The notes below the pieces were generated by a model. That model was not told the DNA's origin and did not search any database. It saw nothing but the letters and a program-made list of their open reading frames with translations. A stretch of DNA of 64,000 nt from Xanthostigma xanthostigma (taxonomy: Eukaryota; Arthropoda; Insecta; Raphidioptera; Raphidiidae): NCBI GenBank assembly GCA_963575645.1, contig OY754467.1:20124001-20188000 (forward strand), in the 5' to 3' direction. Within the stretch, counting starts at the first letter, position 1, and each line of letters starts with the position of its first letter. Position numbers and translations under genes: made by a program. Positions 56,974 to 64,000 of this stretch are shown in pieces.

Positions 56974-57139
56974 GTACCTACTACTTGACCGATTATATAG
57001 CAGCTACTCTAAATGTCAATTATCAAAATAGCAATTTATAATTAATAATAATCTTATCCACAGTTTTTACATTATTTTCTAATTTTTAACAATTTTCTTC
57101 TTAAATTTGAAACTGCCAGTGCTAAATTTAATTATTTAA

Positions 57140-58213
57140 GGGGGAAACCTAGTTGAGAAGTCAAAAAAAAAGCTCATATTTAAGAATTTTTTTTTTTTGT
57201 CACACATTAAAATAATTAATAACAAATGTTTTTCCACATGAAAGATAATATATTATGTATTTCAAGAAGGTATTATACATTTTTTATGACTAAATATTGA
57301 GATATACGTGGGATACAGCAAATTTGCGAGAGGTTAAAAAAAGGGTTTTGCCGTGATCACTGCAACTCGTCACCGGATCAGCTGATATCAAAATAAAAAA
57401 AGGAGTCATTAGTTAATGACATAATGCTTCGGATGGACGAAGGGATATAAAAAAAATTTGATTTTTCGAAAAAAGACGGATGTTAAAAGTTCAAAATTGT
57501 TTATTCCGCCAATATTTCACTCACTCGGCTATTAAAAAAATAATCGTCCGAAAAAAAAAACCTTCGTCCATCCGGAGGACAATTATATATAGAATAAGTG
57601 ATAAAAATTTCAAACTGATCGGTAAAGCCGTTCTCAAGTTACAGTGATCACTGACTTTGAAAACATGGTTTCGAGAAAAACGCGTTTAAAGTTTTGAGTA
57701 CGATTGCATGCAAATAAAAAAATTATTTTGGAACTTACACTGAATCGTGTATTCCAGGACCACATAATGTCCCTTCCTCCGCACAAAAACCGGTTTGAGT
57801 GTATAATATACCTATATAATAGGTACAACAAAAAGGTTTACAGTCCCTACCCAGGGCCCGATCCAGCTATTTCGCCGGTTCGGGCAAAATAATATTTGCC
57901 GCCTTTTACCCATGCGTTGTTCCATGAATGGTGTAATTTTGTTTTGTTTATCCATCTTTCAAATTTTCGCCGCCGACGCCGCGCCGCCCTCAATTTTGCC
58001 GCCCGATTTGTCCCCCCTCTAGATCGGGCCCTGTCCCTACCTACCTGGCTACTTTTATGCGTTAAAGACGACTCCATTCAAAGTTATTTATCTCCATAAA
58101 TAATACTCCGATTTGTCTGAAATTTTCAGAGAATACTTTTGAAATATTCTACTTTTAGAAAATGCAAAAATAGAAAAATCGATATTTTCAAAATTCTAAC
58201 TTGGTCTCCCCCC
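57140..58213. mobile_element. TTAA-flanked element with GGGGGAAACC ends (1,074 bp)
   Basis: The left end GGGGGAAACCTAGTTGAGAA and complemented right end GGGGGGAGACCAAGTTAGAA match over about 20 bp. TTAA lies outside both (57136-57139 and 58214-58217), as in piggyBac-type insertion; because TTAA is palindromic and TTTAA is present, a different class is possible. An internal inverted pair CGGATGGACGAAGG (57430-57443 and complement 57561-57574) is present. A hAT MITE is nested inside at 57852. No transposase coding region, so non-autonomous. Confidence 0.75.
57852..58033. mobile_element. nested hAT-type MITE with CAGGGCCCGAT ends (182 bp)
   Basis: The termini CAGGGCCCGATCCAG and CTAGATCGGGCCCTG are inverted. 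TCCCTACC is duplicated perfectly outside both (57844-57851 and 58034-58041), an 8-bp hAT signature. The core is GC-rich (CGCCGCCGACGCCGCGCCGC). It inserted into the TTAA-flanked element and is therefore younger. Frames of 67-76 codons over it on both strands come from the GC-rich composition. Confidence 0.92.
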
Positions 58214-58219
58214 TTAAAT

Positions 58220-59095
58220 GAGAAATGGTTTTCGGGCTGGAGCCGCGTCTCAGACACTTTTTCAGTATGCATCATCAGGTCTTTTGTCTCAAAGTTCTGT
58301 ATTTAGGTTTCCGGTATGAAGCTCTTCCAAGTCTGATGCTGCACACTGAAATGTTTGCGAAACACCGGAAAAAAGTATTTTTATAAGTACTTAAGTATAA
58401 ACTAAAATTTCTCCTTGTTTTTCACCGTAGGAAAATGATGTGTCTTAAAGTCGCATCTCCAACCCGGAAACCGCTTCTCTTTTAAAATGTTTTCATCGGA
58501 TTTGTTGAGAACTAGCAATGTGTATTTAGGTTTGTTATTTATATTTTATCATATTTTGAAAAGAAGCATTGAACAAATATACATTTGGAATTTATTGTTT
58601 CTAAATATAGAATTTTGTAAGACATAAAATTTCAAACTGATCGTAGATCTGCAAATTTTACGATGTGTTTAGAGAACCAGATAAAAGGAAAGCTCGTCGG
58701 ATAGTTCAACAGAAGCAAGCATTTATGTTCAGTGAATGCAGCTACACGAATAACGGTTGGCTGCACTGTAAATGCTTACACATTGCTGACTTCACACGCA
58801 ATGTCTCTTGCACTCGTATATTATAATAATGTTAGATTTTATCCCAAACTCATTTTCTGTTGGCGTTGAGCAACAACGGTCAAGTTTGCATCTTTTATCT
58901 TCCAGAGGAAAAATGATGTATGTTTTATTTCAGAAATTGTTCTTACATGTATATACAGAACGCTAAAAGTTTTTCTCAAGGATGAACAAGAAATTATTTC
59001 AGTTTAATCATATTTTACATTTGTACTTCTTTCTAAAATTTCCATTAACTAAAAAGTTATAAATAAATAAATATTAAGGTAATGTGAACTTAGAC
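58220..59095. other. no recognised feature
   Basis: Non-coding sequence; a stretch near 58225-58380 (GGCTGGAGCCGCGTCTCAGA) is GC-richer. No element boundaries identified. Confidence 0.35.
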
Positions 59096-59098
59096 TGA

Positions 59099-59200
59099 AT
59101 AAAGCAAAATGCTAAATTTTGCAAATTTGCAACTTTTTGTAGACCGTTTATCTATTTTATCAGTCTACGAAACGTAAAGTTTAGCATTTGCTTTACCTAG
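59099..59200. repeat. small inverted repeat
   Basis: AAAGCAAAATGCTAAATTTTG at the left and AAGTTTAGCATTTGCTTTAC at the right form an imperfect inverted pair with TTTTGTAGAC / GTCTACGAAA inside. It could be a short MITE of about 100 bp; no target duplication seen. Confidence 0.4.
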
Positions 59201-59319
59201 TTAAAGTAACCATCATCATATACTATTTATTTATTTTCGTGGACGATATCAATTTTAATAGTGTGCAAAATAAATTTCTTTCTCTTCTATAATCTATATA
59301 ATAATTTGTTAAGGAGTGT

Positions 59320-59527
59320 CAGGGCCTTCTTTGGAACATGCAAGGCACTGGGCCGAACCAAGCTTGGAGGCCCCTTAAGGAATTCGTAATGGGTAAATAG
59401 AAGATCAATGTTAATGAAAATTTGTTACAATTATTTACTTCTCCATTCAATTTAGCATATTTTCGAGGTCTTGAATATTACGAGGTCCCTGGGTCCGAGC
59501 CCGGTCGGCCCATACTTAAAGACCCTG
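59320..59527. mobile_element. hAT-type MITE with CAGGGCCTT end (208 bp)
   Basis: The left end CAGGGCCTTCTTTGGAACAT and complemented right end CAGGGTCTTTAAGTATGGGC are short inverted termini. The flanks AGGAGTGT and AGTAATGT agree at six of eight positions, compatible with an old 8-bp duplication. The interior carries ACTGGGCCGAACC and GGTCCGAGCCCGGTC. Non-autonomous; older than the two hAT MITEs with perfect duplications. Confidence 0.65.
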
Positions 59528-59529
59528 AG

Positions 59530-60195
59530 TAATGTGAAGCACTCACTTTATCTATATTTTCTTTAACTCATCGAGTTACAGTAGAGAAAAGAAATATATT
59601 TTCTACTTTTTAGTGCGTTTATATACAAGCGTTTTTATATTTTATTATTTTTTTTGAAGCTACACGTTTTATTTTTAAAAACTTAGTCATTTTTATATTA
59701 GTTTATTTTAAATTTCAAACGACTGAATACATTTTCTTATCATCAGTACCGTCACTCCCACCACTTGTTTTGTATTTCTATTTTTTTTAAATTTACAACA
59801 TAAATATTATTAAAGCCATATGCATTGTATTGTCTTTAAAACTATAAAATGCTGGAAAGTTTCACGTCAAATGGACGTTTGAAAGAGGGTGAAAATCGAA
59901 TTGCAAGATTTTTTTACACATAATATGTCAAACAAGTCAAGTTAAGAAAGCGTTTTGAATTAGTGTCGTATTGTTTTGCATTACCATAAGTTGCAATATT
60001 GGGTTTAAAACGAACGTCAGTAAGTTTAATAGTCACACGAATTTTAAAATAATTGCGCACGAGCTATATTATGGTATATTTTGCATGTATCTCCTATAAA
60101 ATTACTGAATATAAGTTCATTTTTAAACATTTTGACAGTTCACTTTGGTATAAACAAACAGTGATTTGATATGAAATTTGCATAGCGGGACTAGT
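59530..60195. other. no recognised feature
   Basis: AT-rich non-coding DNA without visible structure. Confidence 0.35.
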
Positions 60196-60199
60196 TTTG

Positions 60200-60260
60200 T
60201 TTTACTCTGGCGCACTAGTGCGTAATGGGTCATTCTACATGTCTGTAAAGCAGATAATAG
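60200..60260 (+). repeat. GCACTAGTGC-family repeat, copy C
   Basis: GGCGCACTAGTGCGTAATGG then GTCATTCTACATGTCTGTAAAG. The palindrome is intact and extends to CGCACTAGTGCG. The part after AAAGCAG diverges from copies A and B. Confidence 0.65.
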
Positions 60261-60518
60261 GATCCAGTTCAAAAACGATCTAAAGATAAAGAAAAGTTGG
60301 TGCACGAAAATATTGACATAAACGGTTATGTGTTTTCTACACAGATGTAGTTTTTGTATGAAAGATTATGAAGTGAAGCAATTTATGTTTCATTATTATT
60401 ATGGTTCTTTACATTAAAATCTAAAAAAAACTACCCTGTTCTGTTTGCGCGCTATAATTACATAATATAGAGAGCGGCATTATAATCAGTTTAATTGATC
60501 ATAATTAACAGTTAGATA

Positions 60519-60719
60519 ATGTTCGTTAATGAACATAGTGAAATGTATAAAATCTTTTTTACAGACGCTATAACTGATAATTTACACGCTCAGTTAGCTA
60601 CGCGTTATTCCGGACGGAAAGCGTTAAAATCAGTGTTACGTAAATGTCACTATGACTGTGATCGTTCTTTCATAACTAATAATAAAGTATGTATTTTCAG
60701 CGGAAATATTAAATTATAA
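60519..60719 (+). CDS. unidentified small open frame
   Basis: A 66-codon frame starting with ATG and ending TAA, with moderately high CpG use (CACGCTCAG, ACGCGTTATTCCGGACGG) compared with its surroundings. The translation MFVNEHSEMYKIFF...ITDNLHAQLATRYSGRKAL has no motif known to me and no signal peptide. It could be a decayed fragment of an element; a functional gene cannot be supported. Confidence 0.15.
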   Translation: MFVNEHSEMYKIFFTDAITDNLHAQLATRYSGRKALKSVLRKCHYDCDRSFITNNKVCIFSGNIKL

Positions 60720-61140
60720 TATGAGGAATACCTCGCTTAAATTACTTAAACGTAATATATTTAAAATCCGTGCATGGTACAAGTATCGGAAGTGGTATTT
60801 TTTTTAAGTTATATAAAAATATTAGAACTCAATAGCACGCTATAAAGTCGCAGCTATTGAATTTATTCACAACCAGAGAACGGACACTTGGATTTTCATT
60901 TTTTATAGTGAAACTTGGGTCCAGTTCGATAACTCGATGTGCCCAAATTTTGATTTTTTTTTTGTAAGTCATAGAAAACGCAAAATTTTGACGTTCCAAA
61001 AAAAAAACATTGCGGATTATTCACAAATTTCCTCAAAAATACCTACGTAAAAACTTTCCGTCTTTCACTGTCATTTTTTTAATCAAGCCAATCACATATA
61101 CAGGTCATAGCAACTGGTGTAGAATTACTGTATTACTTTG
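60720..61140. other. no recognised feature
   Basis: AT-rich non-coding sequence; 60880-61060 has dispersed-repeat-like wording without a partner. Confidence 0.3.
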
Positions 61141-61143
61141 TAT

Positions 61144-61368
61144 ACACGACCCCGTAATTATTTTTTAAAGAACTTCCCTCACACGCCCTCCCTTTGTACT
61201 GCGCAAAAAAAACGTCATCGCATCGACACGACCCCGTAATTATTTTTTAAAGAACTCCCCTCAAACCCTCTCCCTTTTTACTGCGTAAAAACGCCATCGC
61301 ATCGACACGACCCCTTTTTAAAGAACTCCCCACAGATGACTTCACCTTTTCACTGCGCAAAAAAAAAT
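61144..61368 (+). repeat. minisatellite, three units of about 80 bp
   Basis: ACACGACCCC starts units at 61144, 61226 and 61305 (periods 82 and 79). Each contains TTTTTAAAGAACT(T/C)CCC, a CCCT-rich stretch, ACTGCG(C/T)AAAAA and CATCGCATCGACACG; the third unit lacks GTAATTATT and the last part. No coding. Confidence 0.9.
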
Positions 61369-61451
61369 TATTTATAAAAAAAGTTTCCGCACTTAAAACG
61401 GCTAATAACGTACTGTTATAGGTATAAAATAAGAATTATGAATTTTCAATG

Positions 61452-61525
61452 GACTACAGGCTACAGGTACTAAGGCGCTTGCTTACTGACTATTGGAAAT
61501 CTCAGGCCCAGGTTCAAATCTAAAT
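61452..61525 (+). pseudogene. tRNA-like head of a possible SINE
   Basis: GGCTACAGGTACTAAGGCGC resembles a D-arm/A-box region. CCCAGGTTCAAATCTAAA contains a B-box-like GGTTCAAATC 48 bases on, a spacing usual for tRNA genes. No acceptor pairing can be made. A T-run follows within 20 bases. Confidence 0.35.
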
Positions 61526-61664
61526 TGATAAGCTGTTTTTTAATAACAATATTTTGGATAACAATTACAATAACGCATATTATTTAAAAATAAAAACTAT
61601 AAGCGAATTTATTTCTGCGTTGATGTAAAAACAAAAGTAATATATTTTTGCACGAACCCCAATA

Positions 61665-61726
61665 AAAAGGCTGTATAGCAGTAGGTAGTAAAATGACCGA
61701 TTTCGCACTAGTGCGTAAAATAAAAC
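61665..61726 (-). repeat. GCACTAGTGC-family repeat, copy D (inverted)
   Basis: On the minus strand TTTTACGCACTAGTGCGAAA then TCGGTCATTTTACTACCTAC and TGCTATACAGCC. It matches copy A most closely. Confidence 0.65.
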
Positions 61727-61942
61727 AATAGAAATGCGATGTAACCAATTCAATAGTAAGTTCTCATTCAGTTGCTATTTAAATCCTTATGAGCAGCAGA
61801 GACAGCAAAATAGGCGTTGTCTTCCTTAAAAATCCAAATGGATTCCAATATAGACGGACATGAACTGTCAAATAATATTTTATACAGGTATTTATTTTAA
61901 GTGAAAGTTAGATATTTTATAGGAGGTACGTGCAAGAAATCT

Positions 61943-62115
61943 GTACTAATATTATAAAGAGATAAAGTTTGTAAATTTTGATGTAGAAGGTAATCTTCTT
62001 AGCTACTCATTCGATTGCTAATTTTTTTCACCAATATTTAGAATGAACTTTCAGGATAGACTAGGCGTTAAAATAAAAGCGCTTTTCGTGGAAACCAATT
62101 TTGCAACGCAAGACG
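61943..62115 (+). repeat. dispersed repeat (plus copy of 37575-37812)
   Basis: CTAATATTATAAAGAGATAA, GAAGGTAATCTTCTTAGCTAC, CACCAATATTTAGAATGAAC, AAAGCGCTTTTCGTGGAAAC and CAATTTTGCAACGCAAG follow the same order as the minus-strand copy. The 61-codon frame 62043-62228 that starts inside it is therefore repeat sequence and not a gene. Confidence 0.7.
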
Positions 62116-62119
62116 ACGA

Positions 62120-62860
62120 AAAAACGGACGCTATTTACAAATTCGGACGAAATTATTATTTTTTGCTCGAACGTAATGCTTTTACGACTCGTGTCACTGT
62201 TAAAAAAATCGCTTGTTTTGCATTATAATCTAGATACATGAAGTGTTATTTTGCACACCCCTTATAAAATTCTAATATCTTCAATATTGAAGAATTTAAT
62301 ATTTATACGAAATATATATTAAAATGTCCTAGTGTTCACTGTTCAGTCTCTCTATAATGAAGACTATCTTATTATTCTGTTTTGGCAGGTTGATATACAT
62401 AACTACGGTGTGTTCCGTATGTGACGCATACTTCCCTATATGTTGAGAGATCGCAGTGAAACTTTTATTTCGTTTTTGATGCATATTTTATATCGCACTA
62501 CGTGTTACAGTCCACTTGTATTACTCAATCGTACATGCATGAGGTATGTGACCATGTCTGATACAGATATAATATGCAACCGACAAATATATTATATAGG
62601 TATACTTATACAGTACGGTAAAAAGAGATATTATGTCACCGTAAATATTCAAAATGCGCAAGTTCTAGTACCTAAAAACTCGAAACTAACGTGTTAGTGA
62701 AAACTAAAAAATACCGAGTTGGTTAGTAAAAATTATAATTTGAAAAAATTAAAGAATCATGCTTTTATGAGGTACACACTAAAAAACAAAAAATAGTTGT
62801 TGATATAGCTATTGCTTGTTACAATTGTTAAGAAACACTCATTGTTACATTGCTAGATTA
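62120..62860. other. no recognised feature
   Basis: AT-rich. An 85-codon frame (62440-62697) has an ATG and no recognised motif; it crosses ATATAGGTATACTTATAC low-complexity sequence and is probably chance. Confidence 0.35.
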
Positions 62861-62864
62861 GAAA

Positions 62865-63038
62865 AATTGTACGATCGAGCGAATTGAAGAGATCACGGGT
62901 GGGAAATTCCGATTATCCTTTCCTTTATTATTTAATGGAACAAAAACTTGGGTTGGGGTGATCTCTTCGAGCGAAACAATCGATATAAATATGATCGAGC
63001 TGCACCCGCCTTCAGCGGGCTCGCTCTATCGTACAATT
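62865..63038. mobile_element. MITE with AATTGTACGAT(C/A)GAGCGA ends (174 bp)
   Basis: AATTGTACGATCGAGCGA (62865-62882) and TCGCTCTATCGTACAATT (63021-63038) are inverted with one mismatch. Inside are GAAGAGATCAC / GTGATCTCTTC and a GCCCGCTGAAGGCGGG hairpin (complement strand), giving nested symmetry. No clear target duplication. Non-autonomous. Confidence 0.75.
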
Positions 63039-63039
63039 A

Positions 63040-64000
63040 TATCTCATGTTTTGCTTTCAAGATCACTAAGTAGTATGTTTAGAGCTATCTAAAACACATA
63101 TGTGAAAAAAGCAAAACAATGTTTGATAAATATCAAAACAGGACTGTTAATCATCAAAAATAAATTATAAAAGAATCACTTTAAAAAACACTTTATTGGT
63201 GAAAAAAGTTGAAACGAAAAAACGCGTCTGAACTGTGACCGCACAAAGAACGTTATGACATATCGTAACGAGAAATGGCACAGGGCTGTTTCTTTCTTAC
63301 TTTATCTAAATTGTGGCGCCATCTGTGTACAAATACAGTGCACTACTTAGTGATTTATTACAATTCTCCCGGGTTGTCGAGAGTTGGAAACCCTAAGTAA
63401 TCGTGTCTAATAGTTCGACTAACACGTACATGTGGCAATTGAAATGGGCACGTAGCAGAATTTGTTGACTGTAAACTACCAATCCGAACTTTGTCAGTCT
63501 ATATTCTGCTTTTCCCAGACATCGCATGGAAAATACATTAAAAACATGTTTTTTTTTATATAGATATAAAAACTTAAAATGTCACATACAGGCGTAACTG
63601 GAATGGAGCAAGAATAACGTCTGGCCATCTCTATAAACTTAAGGATTAATAAGAAAATAGTGAGTTTATTCTATTTTCAACAAAAAGTGATCAGACAGTC
63701 ATAGAGAGTATTAATAAAATATTATAATACGAAATGTTTTTTTTTTTTAATATCACAATATATTAAATATGTCAGTATTACGTAGACACTGCAATTGCAT
63801 CATTTTAAACTCTCTCTCTTTTCCCGTCTGGTTTACATATTTGTTATTTGTAAAAAATGACAGTAGCAAAATTTCATAATGTTGTCATCAAAATCCCGCA
63901 CGAATACAGTTTTACGTCAATTGGACATTTGGAACATTCATACATAAGCGTTTATTCCATCAACAATACAAAAATTGATCACAACTGTGTATTGTCTTAA
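63040..64000. other. no recognised feature
   Basis: AT-rich non-coding to the window's end. TGTGGCGCCATCTGTGTAC at 63313-63331 is a word seen in insect repeats; the stretch 63180-63480 may be repeat-derived but has no bounds. Confidence 0.35.

Noticed and set aside
57847-58099. Arg-rich frames of 67-76 codons on both strands
   Set aside because: They come from the GC-rich core and termini of the nested hAT MITE.
62043-62228. 61-codon frame with protein-like composition
   Set aside because: Its first half is inside a dispersed repeat with an inverted copy at 37575-37812, where the frame is not kept.

Overview
This is an AT-rich, gene-poor eukaryotic window. No open reading frame longer than about 124 codons occurs on either strand, and no convincing host gene, rRNA or intact tRNA was found. 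The many repeat families with insect-like features suggest an insect nuclear genome, from intergenic DNA or a very large intron. These include TA-, TTAA- and 8-bp-duplicating MITEs, a Gypsy-type LTR with an ATAT target, a dispersed repeat opening with a GTCTGTCTGTCTGT run, and a repeat with ACTTCCCGC ends. The order is not fixed; Lepidoptera or Hemiptera fit the repeat style by memory only.

Layout. 1-4.0 kb: a solo LTR (1035-3062) split by a 1.4 kb insertion that carries a tRNA-like sequence and a nearly perfect 263-bp-arm palindrome, then two small foldback MITEs. 7.4-7.9 kb: a TA-flanked MITE with a shorter inverted relative at 27.4 kb. 10.6-15.6 kb: a tandem-structured repeat, a perfect 109-bp-arm palindrome, two more foldbacks, an hAT-like relic and a TTAA-flanked MITE. 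16-21.9 kb: tandem and dispersed repeats, a sequence that folds as a type I hammerhead ribozyme (18754-18797), a 618-bp foldback with CCGGGTGAT ends and a common insect dispersed repeat. 23.2-24.0 kb: a second, uninterrupted solo LTR of the same family. 26.1-31.3 kb: a 108-bp tandem array, a Penelope-like relic, a terminal-repeat element and a 548-bp foldback. 31.3-43.3 kb: mostly featureless AT-rich DNA with a 263-bp TA-flanked MITE and scattered short repeats. 43.3-46.5 kb: unidentified coding-like fragments, a GC-rich MITE and a foldback element. 48.4-53.7 kb: Penelope-like, ACTTCCCGC-ended and other dispersed repeats, with a Tc1-like transposase relic. 55.4-59.5 kb: a 302-bp hairpin with a 7-nt loop and three hAT-type MITEs, one nested inside a 1.07 kb TTAA-flanked element. 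60-64 kb: a minisatellite, a tRNA-like head and further dispersed repeats.

No set of genes works together here. What the window does show is a stratified transposon record: at least two clear nestings, at least eight long foldbacks that could be transcribed into double-stranded RNA, and one ribozyme fold whose core is largely intact. Family names rest on terminal repeats, target-site duplications and motifs read by eye; no database search or alignment program was used.
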